Shown here: positions 25,417 to 33,490 of the stretch, piece after piece
How positions within the stretch are numbered: position 1 is the first letter of the stretch
Layout of the letters: each line of letters starts with the position of its first letter
Source: DATBDN01 sp963715995
GTDB lineage: Bacteria > Actinomycetota > Thermoleophilia > Solirubrobacterales > Thermoleophilaceae
Length of the DNA: 64,000 bases
NCBI GenBank assembly: GCA_963715995.1
Contig: OY970283.1
Span: forward strand, 1,364,001 to 1,428,000
Reading direction: 5' to 3'
Notes under the pieces: model-generated
Database searches by the model: none
Seen by the model: only the letters and a program-made list of their open reading frames with translations
Told to the model about the DNA's origin: nothing
Translations under genes and position numbers: made by a program

Positions 25417-26631
25417 ATGCGTGTGGTCATTGTCGGCGCGGGGATCGTGGGGTTGGCCGCGGCGCGGACCGCGCTCGAGGCCGACCCGAGGGCCGACGTC
25501 CGTGTCGTCGACAAAGAGGCGGGGCCGGGACGGCACCAAACGGGACACAACAGCGGGGTGGTCCATGCCGGGCTCTACTACGTACCGGGCTCGCTCAAGG
25601 CCCGGCTGTGTCGCCGCGGCGTCGATCTACTTCGCGCGTATTGCGCCGCAAACCGGATCCCGTATGAGGAATGCGGGAAGCTGCTTGTGGCGACGAACGA
25701 GGTCGAGCTCGAGCGGTTGGACGGGCTCCTCGAGCGCGCAGGCGCGAACGGCGTTCCTCACGTGCGGCGGTTAGACGAGTCGCAACTGCGGGAGGTGGAA
25801 CCGCACGTCCGTGGGCTGGCCGGACTCCATTCGCCGACGACAGCGATCGTTGATTACAAAGCCGTGGCGAAAGCCTTTGCGCGGGACGTTTCGACATGGG
25901 GGGGCAGGATCGAAGTCGGGCGAACGGTCAGTTCGGTCATCGACTCCGGCGCAGAGGCGGAGGTGAGGTTCACCGATGGCACCGCTCTCGCTGCAGACCG
26001 CGTACTCGTCTGCGCGGGGCTCCATGTCGACCGGTTGGCGCGGGCGTCAGGCCGACCTGCGGACCCGCGAATCATCCCGTTCAGGGGCGAGTATTACGCG
26101 CTTCGCGCGGGTCGCGAGAGTCTTGTCAGAGGGCTGATCTATCCAGTGCCGGATCCGGCGTTGCCGTTTCTTGGTGTGCATCTGACTAAGTCCATAGACG
26201 GCTCGGTGAGCGTTGGCCCGAACGCCGTGCTGGCGTTGGCGCGCGAGGGTTACACCCGTCGCGCTGTCGACCTTCAGGACTTGTTTGAGATCGTTCGATG
26301 GCCCGGTATGCGCCGGGTTGCGCGGAAGTACTGGAGAGTGGGCCTCGCGGAGATGGCTCGCTCGGGGAGCAAGCGAGTTTTTGTGCGAGACGCTCAGCGA
26401 TACGTCCCTGAGCTTCAACCGGCTGACGTCGTCGCGGCGCCCGCTGGCGTCCGCGCGCAGGCGGTCAGCGCCGATGGTCTACTGCTCGACGATTTTGCGG
26501 TCGACGCGACACGGAACGTGGTCTGGGTACGAAACGCACCCTCTCCAGCCGCTACGTCGTCGATGGCCATCGCTGAGGAGTTGGTTGATCGATTGGCACT
26601 CACCGGCGGCATCGTTGCCTCCACCACATGA
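25417..26631 (+). CDS. lhgO: L-2-hydroxyglutarate oxidase
   Basis: The 404-aa FAD protein starts with VVIVGAGIVGLAAARTAL, then GRHQTGHNSGVVHAGLYYVPGS, a segment highly characteristic of LhgO/YgaF, and FLGVHLTKSIDGSVSVGPNA. LhgO oxidises L-2-hydroxyglutarate to 2-oxoglutarate with electrons going to the quinone pool. The start ATG 25417 leaves 123 bp to the divergent alcohol dehydrogenase. In other bacteria lhgO belongs to glutarate and lysine breakdown; here the CsiD partner is not in the window. Confidence 0.9.
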   Translation: MRVVIVGAGIVGLAAARTALEADPRADVRVVDKEAGPGRHQTGHNSGVVHAGLYYVPGSLKARLCRRGVDLLRAYCAANRIPYEECGKLLVATNEVELERLDGLLERAGANGVPHVRRLDESQLREVEPHVRGLAGLHSPTTAIVDYKAVAKAFARDVSTWGGRIEVGRTVSSVIDSGAEAEVRFTDGTALAADRVLVCAGLHVDRLARASGRPADPRIIPFRGEYYALRAGRESLVRGLIYPVPDPALPFLGVHLTKSIDGSVSVGPNAVLALAREGYTRRAVDLQDLFEIVRWPGMRRVARKYWRVGLAEMARSGSKRVFVRDAQRYVPELQPADVVAAPAGVRAQAVSADGLLLDDFAVDATRNVVWVRNAPSPAATSSMAIAEELVDRLALTGGIVASTT

Positions 26632-26767
26632 GACGACCCACCTGGGGGGGATGTGTTCCGCGCGCCTTGTACGGAGCGTCTCCGCTGAGGAAGCTTCGCT
26701 CATCCGGCCACTCCCTCCTCGCGGCCGGATCCAGGTAGCCGACGACGCATCCTGGATGCGGGGCTCT

Positions 26768-26789
26768 GGGGCGGGCGTTGGCCCGCCCC
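26768..26789. terminator. strong stem-loop after lhgO
   Basis: GGGGCGGGC and GCCCGCCCC form a perfect 9-bp stem with loop GTTG, 136 bp after the lhgO stop. There is no U-tract. It lies between lhgO and the convergent small gene and could end transcription from either side. Elsewhere in 26632-26925 I see no gene. Confidence 0.55.
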
Positions 26790-26925
26790 GGCGCTCGCAT
26801 CGAGCAATCCGTGGCGAAGCCGACTGACCCCTCAGCGGTAGCAAATCGCGGGCCGAGGGTCTAACCACGGCGACTGCGTGGTCGAGTGCTTAGGCTTGCG
26901 CGTCTGACGGGGCGTTAACGCATTG

Positions 26926-27174
26926 TCATGCGGGCTCGAATTCGAGCCGGTCGGGAGGCGCGATCGCGAGTCGAAGCGCCTGCGCGGTGTTGACCGCAAC
27001 GGCCCAATTCGTGTCGCAGTTGTCGCAACGGCAGCGGACCGTGGAACGGTGAGGCTCGTCGAGCTTGAACTCAGAGTGCGACGGCTCGCCGAGGCAATAC
27101 GGGCAGGCGAACGACGCAGCGACGAGTGCCTCGGCGTCGTCAACGGCGAAGCGAGCAGTGTCGGTGAGGAGCAT
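26926..27174 (-). CDS. small five-Cys protein of unknown function (82 aa), copy A
   Basis: This small protein has CPYC (residues 24-27) and CRCDNC (48-53), a probable zinc ribbon, followed by QALRLAIAPPDRLEFEPA. It is the same length as the protein at 51668-51916, and aligning the two by eye without gaps gives 47 of 82 identical residues, including all five of its Cys. The pattern suggests a genuine conserved family, perhaps a metal-binding or DNA-binding accessory. It sits just inside the putative island end. A CCCACGTGGG palindrome lies about 55 bp upstream. Confidence 0.7.
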   Translation of the reverse strand: MLLTDTARFAVDDAEALVAASFACPYCLGEPSHSEFKLDEPHRSTVRCRCDNCDTNWAVAVNTAQALRLAIAPPDRLEFEPA

Positions 27175-27228
27175 GCGTTGATGGTCTGCGATCCGCGCTG
27201 TGACGAGACGCGCACCGCGGTCAAATCA

Positions 27229-27238
27229 CCCACGTGGG
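27229..27238. promoter_or_regulatory. palindrome CCCACGTGGG upstream of small five-Cys gene A
   Basis: A perfect decamer is centred about 60 bp upstream of the ATG at 27174. Paralogue B has a CCCAC-N4-GTGGG element centred about 62 bp before its start. The common distance suggests a shared operator. Confidence 0.45.
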
Positions 27239-27355
27239 CAGGAGGCGCCGAGGTACCAGCCGTGGCACCAAACTGAGCGAAAGTGTCCTGATCTCAGGTC
27301 ATGTGAGTCCGCTTAGTTACGCGCGAGAGCGCTCCGCAGAACTGCTCCGGGCGAC

Positions 27356-27379
27356 CTCATAACCAGAAGGTCGCGGTTC
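27356..27379 (+). other. possible decayed tRNA-Met 3' remnant
   Basis: The anticodon-loop-like CTCATAA (CAT anticodon) is followed by CCAGAAGGTCGCGG and TTC, resembling the anticodon-to-T-arm part of an elongator tRNA-Met. No matching 5' half or intact T-stem is present. It lies 180 bp from the tRNA-Arg fragment. Low confidence: the match is short. Confidence 0.3.
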
Positions 27380-27446
27380 CGTCGTTTCCCGGCTCGCAGT
27401 TCGGGTCCGGCAATGGCCGCCCGGCCCAGTTGCACGACGGCGCGGC

Positions 27447-29246
27447 CTAAAATCTGCCCCCAACCGTGTCCCGAAATGCCGAGATCTGTCCCGGCCTGAG
27501 CTGACCTGAGATCACTCGGGAGGTGCGATCAAACGTCGCAGAAGCTGCCCAGCGCAGACTTCTAATCCCTAGGTCGCAGGTTCGAATCCTGCCGGGCCCG
27601 CCTCGGAGCCGCGCTGGACGATGAGGGTCAGCGCTGCCCACGGCGCTCAGCTGACGCCTGCACCACTCGCGTCGGACTTGCAGAGCCGAGTCGTAGAGGA
27701 CGGCCTGTCCGCGTCCGGCGGCCTTGGCGTCGTACAGCGCCTGGTCGGCGTGCTGCCGCAGGTCGTGTGCTGATTCCTGGCGTGCGGTGCGGATTGCGAT
27801 GCCGACGCTCGCCGTGGCATGGGCGGCCCTGCCGGCGAGGGTGTATGGACGCTCGAGTGCATCGACGATCCGGTCGCCACACCTGACTGCGACTTGTGAG
27901 TTCTCCGCCGCCAGCACGACGCAGAACTCGTCCCCACCGAGCCGCGCGACGGTGTCCTCCGGACGGACACAGTCCACAAGCCGGCGTGCCACCTCGGTGA
28001 GCAGCTCATCGCCTGCTGCGTGTCCGAGTGAGTCGTTGACTTCTTTGAAATGGTCGACGTCGACCATGATGAAGGTGACAGCCTTCGCCGGCGTGCGCCG
28101 GCTGAACAAGTGTGCGACCCGATCGTCGAACAGGGATCGGTTCGCGAGTCCGGTCAGGGGATCGTGCAGCGCCAGATCTTGGTAGCGAGCTTCGCTCAGG
28201 ATCAGGCGGTCGCGGACGCACCGCTCGGAGTCGATGGCGTAGACCAGTCGGGCAAGGGCGGCGATGAACGTCGCGACCGTGAGGTACATCGCCGCGGCCG
28301 GCAGGCGGTGGATGCTGTCGACAACCAAGATGGCCGACACGGCGAGCGCGGCGACGGCAACGGCAACGAGCGTACGCAGCGCCGGTCGCCACACCTGGGA
28401 ATCGTGATATCGGAGAGCGGGCTGCCACGCCGCCATGCCCATCGCCACCGCGGCCACACACCACATGGAGTCGACCCAGCCACCGACTGAGTACGTCCCT
28501 GCCGCTGACCGGAACAGGTAAATGCTGTCTGCGCTGACGAACAGGATCAGCGCGACTGCAATGAAGATCAGCGCGCGATCAGGTTTTCCCGCCAGCAACT
28601 GCGTGCCACCCACCAGCAGCCCCAACAGGATCAAGTCGGCAATCGGATACGCGATGTTCGTCACCGACGCTGAGAGATCGCCGCCGGAGATGCGGAGGAC
28701 GTCTGGGAGCACGAATGCCGTGACCGCCGCCATGACTGCCAGCGCAAGAACCGCACCGTCGAGGAGAATCGGGCGCGTTATCGACCTCACCCGGGAGCGA
28801 AGCAGCCGTACGATCGCGACAGCCGCAAGGGGGTAGAAGGCGAGATAGCCGAAATCAGCGAGCGATGGTTGCGAGACGTGCGCGCGATTCGCTAGGACCT
28901 CTTTGTAGTACCGATCAGCGAGCGCTTGGAACAAGAGTCCCGTGCCGGCACACGCCCAGGCGACCCGCTCGCCTCGTGTTGACGCTGAGCGCCATAGGCA
29001 CAGCGCCGCGCCCGTCACGAACGTGGCGTTGATGAGCCATCCGGTCGCAGCCGTGCCGGGATCTGTGATCGCAACCACGAAATGCGCAACGACGGCGCCC
29101 GCGCCCAGCGCGGCCAGTATGCGTGGGCCGCGCCGCATGTGCGCGGACGTACCGGTGACACCGCGTGAGTCGCGGACCCGCGACGCACCGTTCTGGTGCG
29201 GTGCGGCCGAAAGCGGCCTGTCTTTGGCGAAGTCCATCGGTTCCAT
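27447..29246 (-). CDS. membrane-anchored diguanylate cyclase (GGDEF), 3' end running through a tRNA fragment
   Basis: About eight predicted N-terminal helices (residues 40-340, a MASE-type sensor region) precede a GGDEF domain with HDPLTGLANRSLF and RLGGDEFCVVL, an intact active site for making c-di-GMP. The domain ends near ALYDAKAAGRGQAVLYDSA, about 60 residues before the stop. The last part, GGPGRIRTCDLGIRSLRW, is the antisense translation of the tRNA-Arg fragment at 27557-27600 and is a known artefact. The true C-terminus is therefore uncertain and may have been altered by the insertion next to it. No EAL domain is present. Confidence 0.8.
   Translation of the reverse strand: MEPMDFAKDRPLSAAPHQNGASRVRDSRGVTGTSAHMRRGPRILAALGAGAVVAHFVVAITDPGTAATGWLINATFVTGAALCLWRSASTRGERVAWACAGTGLLFQALADRYYKEVLANRAHVSQPSLADFGYLAFYPLAAVAIVRLLRSRVRSITRPILLDGAVLALAVMAAVTAFVLPDVLRISGGDLSASVTNIAYPIADLILLGLLVGGTQLLAGKPDRALIFIAVALILFVSADSIYLFRSAAGTYSVGGWVDSMWCVAAVAMGMAAWQPALRYHDSQVWRPALRTLVAVAVAALAVSAILVVDSIHRLPAAAMYLTVATFIAALARLVYAIDSERCVRDRLILSEARYQDLALHDPLTGLANRSLFDDRVAHLFSRRTPAKAVTFIMVDVDHFKEVNDSLGHAAGDELLTEVARRLVDCVRPEDTVARLGGDEFCVVLAAENSQVAVRCGDRIVDALERPYTLAGRAAHATASVGIAIRTARQESAHDLRQHADQALYDAKAAGRGQAVLYDSALQVRREWCRRQLSAVGSADPHRPARLRGGPGRIRTCDLGIRSLRWAASATFDRTSRVISGQLRPGQISAFRDTVGGRF
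27557..27600 (+). other. tRNA-Arg(UCU) 3' fragment, candidate attachment site
   Basis: The sequence runs from GA plus the anticodon loop CTTCTAA (anticodon TCT, 27561-27563) through TCCCT (3' anticodon stem), AGGTC and the T-arm GCAGG/TTCGAAT/CCTGC (27576-27592) to the acceptor strand CGGGCCC and discriminator G (27593-27600). No matching 5' acceptor (GGGCCCG), D-arm or 5' anticodon stem lies upstream, so it is a 3' half only. This is what the distal att site of a tRNA-integrated element looks like. The lower-GC catabolic region lies on its left, as expected for an intact tRNA further left. Confidence 0.75.
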
Positions 29247-29398
29247 GACTCGATCCCTGCACCGGGGGTGCCGGCTTTCCGAGCATGACCCAGTAGCGGT
29301 CAGCGCACGTCCGTGTCAACTACTTAACCTCCGCCACCCTCACCGCATTCGCAGCACCCGCTCAGGAAATCCACAGCTGGGCTGTCGAAGATGGCCTC

Positions 29399-30184
29399 AT
29401 GAGCACGCACGATTCACACGACGACCACGGCGATGGGCTTCACGAGGATCTCTTCAAGCTCGCTTCACGACGCGACGCGCTGAAGCTCTTCGGAGCTGCG
29501 GGCGCTGCCTCGATCCTGACGACGCTCGGCGCTTCGCAGGCTTTCGCCAAGACCCCGACCGGCAAGGTGCCGACAGAAACCGCCGGGCCTTACCCAGGCG
29601 ACGGCTCGAATGGCCCGGACGTGCTGAACGACTCGGGGATCGTGCGCCACGACATCCGCCGCAGCTTCGGGGACAGCAAGACGCTCGCGAAGGGCATCCC
29701 GCTGCACGTCAACCTGACCGTGACCCAGGCGGCGAAGGACTACGCGCCTCTGGCCGGCGCCGCGGTGTACCTGTGGCACTGCGATCGGCTGGGCAGGTAC
29801 TCGATGTACTCGCCGGGCGTTGAGGACGAGAACTACCTGCGCGGGATCGCGAAGACCAACGGCGACGGGACGGCGTGGTTCAAGACGATCTTCCCCGGCT
29901 GCTACTCGGGCCGCTGGCCGCACATCCACTTCGAGGTGTACTCGTCGGTGGCGAAGGCCGTCGCAAGCGGGCCGATCGTGAAGACTTCACAGATCGCCCT
30001 ACCTGCTGCCATCTGCAAGAAGGTCTACGCGAAGAGCGGCTACACGGGCAGCGCCGCCAACCTCTCCAAGACCTCGCTGTCGCGCGACATGGTCTTCGGC
30101 GACGACAAGGCGATCCACCAGATCCCCACCGTCACCGGCAGCGTGGCGAAGGGCTTCGTTGCGAACCTCACCATCGGCGTCTGA
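29399..30184 (+). CDS. Tat-exported intradiol-dioxygenase-like protein
   Basis: The 261-aa protein has a twin-arginine signal (SRRDALKLFGAAGAASILTTL, cut here to SRRDALKLFGAAGAA) at residues 23-50. An intradiol-dioxygenase fold follows: AGAAVYLWHCDRLGRYSMYS, FKTIFPGCYSGRWPHIHFEV with the two iron-binding His, and Tyr residues nearby. Related secreted proteins resemble the beta subunit of protocatechuate 3,4-dioxygenase. They may act on extracellular catechols or lignin fragments. Whether all iron ligands are present cannot be confirmed by eye. It has its own promoter region of about 150 bp with nothing obvious in it. Confidence 0.8.
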   Translation: MSTHDSHDDHGDGLHEDLFKLASRRDALKLFGAAGAASILTTLGASQAFAKTPTGKVPTETAGPYPGDGSNGPDVLNDSGIVRHDIRRSFGDSKTLAKGIPLHVNLTVTQAAKDYAPLAGAAVYLWHCDRLGRYSMYSPGVEDENYLRGIAKTNGDGTAWFKTIFPGCYSGRWPHIHFEVYSSVAKAVASGPIVKTSQIALPAAICKKVYAKSGYTGSAANLSKTSLSRDMVFGDDKAIHQIPTVTGSVAKGFVANLTIGV

Positions 30185-30299
30185 GCCAGGGGCGATTTCC
30201 CGGCGCCGCCGCGTCGTGGCGACAGCTGCGGTTTCGGGTGGCGGCGGAGCAGCAGTCGTGGGAGCCTTGGCTTACGTGGACGGCTCACCACGGCCCCCC

Positions 30300-31817
30300 A
30301 TGCGGTTGTTCACGGCCCTCGGCGCTGCGGCGTGCATCGTGCTCGCCCTCGCCGTCGCCCAACCCGCTGCGGCGCTGACGGCCACCGAGTTCACGACCGG
30401 GATCGGCAGTCCGACGTTCCAGGTGGCGGCCGGGCCTGATGGCGCGGTCTGGTTCACCGAGTTCGCGGCGCCGGCCGGCGGCATCGGGCGGATCGCGCCG
30501 GACGGGACGGTCAGGGAGTTCTCGGCCGGCATCACCCCGAACAGCGAGCCGCTCGGCATCACCGCCGGTCCCGACGGCAACGTGTGGTTCACCGAGTCGC
30601 AGGGAAACCGGATCGGCCGCATCACCCCGAGCGGCGTCGTGACTGAGTTCTCGGCCGGTATCGCCGGGGGCTCTCGCCCGGTCGACATCACCGCGGCACC
30701 GGACGGGAACCTCTGGTTCACGATGCTCTCGGGGGCCATTGGGCGGATCACGCGGGCCGGGGTGATCACGACGTTCTCGGCGGGCCTCTCGGCCAACAGT
30801 CAGCCCACAGGCATCACCGCCGGTCCGGACGGCAACGTGTGGTTCACCGAGTCGCAGGGAAACCGCATCGGCCGGATCACGGGCGCCGGCGTGGTGACGG
30901 AGTTCCCGACCGGCAGCCCAACGGGCGCCCCGCGTGGGATCACGCTCGGCCCGGACGGCAACCTCTGGTTCACCGACAACTCCACCGGTCGCATCGGGCG
31001 GATCACTCCGGCTGGCGTTGCGACTGTCTTCACTGGGCTGACGGCGTATTCCTCGCTGATCACGCCCGGGCCGGACGGGAACCTCTGGTTCACCGAGCAC
31101 GACAGCGACATCGTCGGGTCGATCACGCCGAGCGGCACGGTCACCGAATACCCGACCGGCATCACCGCGGGTTCGGGCCCGTTCGGGATCACGACCGGCT
31201 CCGACGGAAACATCTGGTTCGGGGAGAACCAGGCGAACCGCATCGGACGCCTGAAGATGGGCCGGGTGCCGCCGCCCGTGTTCACCAAGAGCGTGGACCT
31301 GACGGCCACGAGCGGCAAGGTGCTCGTCGAGCTCCCCGGGCGGGGGACGTTCATCCCGCTCCTGGACGCGGAGCAGGTCCCGCTGGGGTCGATCATCGAC
31401 GTGAAACGCGGACGGGTGCAGCTGTGCTCGGCCACATCGAGGGGGAAGGTGCAGTGCTCGCTCTTCTTCGGCGGGCAGTTCAAGGTCACCCAGCAGGGCG
31501 GCGTGACGGTGCTCGCGCTGGTCGGCGGCAACTTCGCGGCCTGCCCACAGACAGGGCGGGCCGCGCACACCGCTCGGCACAAGGCCGGACCGCACGCGGC
31601 CATCCGAGAGCTGTGGGCCGACGGCAAGGGCATGTTCAAGACGCAGGGCCGATTCGCGTCCGCGGCGATCAGAGGCACGAAATGGCTGACCACTGACCGC
31701 TGCGACGGGACCCTGATCCGGGTCGTGAAGGGTGCGGTCGCCGTTCGCGACCTCACACGCCACCGGAACCTGACCCTGCGCGCCCCACGCAGCTATCTGG
31801 CGCCGGCAAAACGCTAG
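30300..31817 (+). CDS. secreted Vgb-like beta-propeller protein
   Basis: The protein is about 505 aa with a signal peptide at its start (MRLFTALGAAACIVLALAVA). Then come about seven repeats of a D-G-x-x-W-F-T-E ... I-G-R-I-T-x-x-G motif, the virginiamycin B lyase/SMP-30-like propeller (residues about 30-320). A 180-residue C-terminal domain has several Cys. ATG 30300 was chosen because it gives a proper signal peptide; an upstream in-frame extension overlaps the previous gene. A 71-bp segment is repeated inside (see repeat entry). Streptogramin lyase activity is not implied; most propeller relatives have unknown substrates. Confidence 0.78.
   Translation: MRLFTALGAAACIVLALAVAQPAAALTATEFTTGIGSPTFQVAAGPDGAVWFTEFAAPAGGIGRIAPDGTVREFSAGITPNSEPLGITAGPDGNVWFTESQGNRIGRITPSGVVTEFSAGIAGGSRPVDITAAPDGNLWFTMLSGAIGRITRAGVITTFSAGLSANSQPTGITAGPDGNVWFTESQGNRIGRITGAGVVTEFPTGSPTGAPRGITLGPDGNLWFTDNSTGRIGRITPAGVATVFTGLTAYSSLITPGPDGNLWFTEHDSDIVGSITPSGTVTEYPTGITAGSGPFGITTGSDGNIWFGENQANRIGRLKMGRVPPPVFTKSVDLTATSGKVLVELPGRGTFIPLLDAEQVPLGSIIDVKRGRVQLCSATSRGKVQCSLFFGGQFKVTQQGGVTVLALVGGNFAACPQTGRAAHTARHKAGPHAAIRELWADGKGMFKTQGRFASAAIRGTKWLTTDRCDGTLIRVVKGAVAVRDLTRHRNLTLRAPRSYLAPAKR
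30555..30880 (+). repeat. 71-bp near-identical internal repeat (30555-30625 and 30810-30880)
   Basis: Two blades of the beta-propeller gene share 68 of 71 bases by direct comparison, far above the level of the other blades. This suggests recent duplication or gene conversion between blades. Confidence 0.8.
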
Positions 31818-31854
31818 GCGGGCGTCACTTGCCAGGCGCGATCCGGGTTCGCGG

Positions 31855-33480
31855 ATGCCGAACTCGGGCAGTGTGCTTCTCGTGAGGTTCTTCGCGATCG
31901 TGGCCATCGCGGCAGTGATGCTCGGACTGGCGGCCCTTGCCGCGTTTGCCGGCGGTGGCGCCCTGAGCGTGGCCGGCGCTGTGGTGCTCGGGCTTCTGGT
32001 CTGCCTGGCCATCTACGACCTCTTGCAGCGCAAGCACTCGATCCTGCGCAACTACCCGGTCGCCGGCCACATGCGCTTTCTCTTCGAGGCGATCCGGCCC
32101 GAGATGCAGCAGTACTTCATCGAGCGCAACTACGATGGCCGTCCCTACGACCGCGACACGCGCACGGTCATCTACGAGCGCGCCAAGGGAATCCACGGCG
32201 AGCAGGCGTTCGGAACCGAGCGGGACATGGCCGAGCCGGGCTACGAATGGCTGCTGCACTCGGCCGCCGCGCTGGATCCGCCGGACGAGCAGCCGCGGGT
32301 GCGGATCGGCGGCCCCGACTGCACGCAGCCCTACGACATGGCGCTGCTGAACGTCTCCGCGATGAGCTTCGGCGCGCTCTCGGCCAACGCCATCCGTGCG
32401 CTCAACGGCGGCGCGAAGCTGGGTGGCTTCGCGCACGACACGGGGGAGGGCGGGCTCACCAAGTACCACCTGGAGAATGGCGGCGACCTGATCTGGGAGA
32501 TCGGCAGCGGCTACTTCGGCGCCCGCACGAAGGACGGCAACTTCGACCCCGGGATGTTCAGCGAGAAGGCGGCCCACGAGCACGTCAAGTGCGTGTCACT
32601 GAAGCTGTCGCAGGGCGCCAAGCCCGGCATCGGCGGCGTGCTGCCGGCCTCGAAGGTCAGCGCCGAGATCGCCGAGGCGCGCGGAGTCCCGAAGGGCGAG
32701 AAGTGCGTCTCGCCGTCGCACCACAAGGTCTTCTCGACTCCGCGGGAACTGGTCCAGTTCATCGCCGAGATGCGCCGGCTGGCCGGCGGCAAGCCGACGG
32801 GCTTCAAGCTCTGCATCGGCACCAAGCACCAGTTCCTGGCCGTCTGCAAGGCGATGCTCGAGGAGGGCACCACGCCCGATTTCATCGTGGTCGACGGCTC
32901 CGAGGGCGGCACGGGCGCCGCGCCGCAGGAGTACGAGGACCACGTGGGAACCCCGCTCACCGAGGGCCTGATGTTCGTCCACAACGCGCTGGTGGGAACC
33001 GGGCTGCGCGAGCGCATCCGCATCGGCGCGAGCGGCAAGGTCGCCACGGGCTCTGACATCGTCAAGCGCATCGCTCAGGGGGCCGACTACACGAACGCCG
33101 CGCGCGCGATGATGATGGCCGCCGGGTGCATCCAGGCTCAGCGTTGCCACACCAACACGTGCCCCGTCGGCGTGACGACGCAGGACAAGCGCCGCGCCCG
33201 CGCCCTGAACGTGCCTGACAAGACGCAGCGCGTGTACCGCTTCCAGGACGCCACCGTGAAGCAGGCCCAGCAGATCATCGGCTCGATGGGCCTGGACAGC
33301 CCGTCGGACATCGAGCCCTGGATGCTGATCCGCCGGGTCGACGAGGCGACCACGAAGTCGTTCGCCGACCTGTTCGAGTGGCTGAAGCCGGGCGAGCTGA
33401 TCGCATCGCCTCGTGAGTCGTGGGCCGCCGACTGGGAGCGCGCCGATCCGGATTCGTTCAGAGCCCGCAGGCTCGTGTGA
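31855..33480 (+). CDS. FMN-binding glutamate-synthase-like protein (GltB domain), membrane-anchored
   Basis: The 541-aa protein has two N-terminal hydrophobic helices (residues 8-55). The FMN/Fe-S synthase barrel of glutamate synthase follows: MSFGALSANAIRALNGGAKLGG, EGGTGAAPQEYEDHVG, IRIGASGKVATGSDIVKRIA, and a cluster-type RCHTNTCPVGVTTQD near residue 430. The glutaminase domain is missing, as in the FMN-binding glutamate synthase family protein group, whose reaction is not firmly known. The stop lies 10 bp before the pyruvate oxidase gene, so the two may form an operon feeding electrons to the membrane. Confidence 0.84.
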   Translation: MPNSGSVLLVRFFAIVAIAAVMLGLAALAAFAGGGALSVAGAVVLGLLVCLAIYDLLQRKHSILRNYPVAGHMRFLFEAIRPEMQQYFIERNYDGRPYDRDTRTVIYERAKGIHGEQAFGTERDMAEPGYEWLLHSAAALDPPDEQPRVRIGGPDCTQPYDMALLNVSAMSFGALSANAIRALNGGAKLGGFAHDTGEGGLTKYHLENGGDLIWEIGSGYFGARTKDGNFDPGMFSEKAAHEHVKCVSLKLSQGAKPGIGGVLPASKVSAEIAEARGVPKGEKCVSPSHHKVFSTPRELVQFIAEMRRLAGGKPTGFKLCIGTKHQFLAVCKAMLEEGTTPDFIVVDGSEGGTGAAPQEYEDHVGTPLTEGLMFVHNALVGTGLRERIRIGASGKVATGSDIVKRIAQGADYTNAARAMMMAAGCIQAQRCHTNTCPVGVTTQDKRRARALNVPDKTQRVYRFQDATVKQAQQIIGSMGLDSPSDIEPWMLIRRVDEATTKSFADLFEWLKPGELIASPRESWAADWERADPDSFRARRLV

Positions 33481-33490
33481 GGAGGACCGC

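Noticed and set aside
27527..27600. Complete tRNA gene at the tRNA-Arg site
   Set aside because: A 5' acceptor complementary to CGGGCCC, a D-arm and a 5' anticodon stem matching TCCCT are absent upstream, so only a 3' fragment can be supported.
30285..32012. 575-codon minus-strand frame over the beta-propeller gene
   Set aside because: Its repeats mirror the propeller repeats on the plus strand; no domain or signal supports it.
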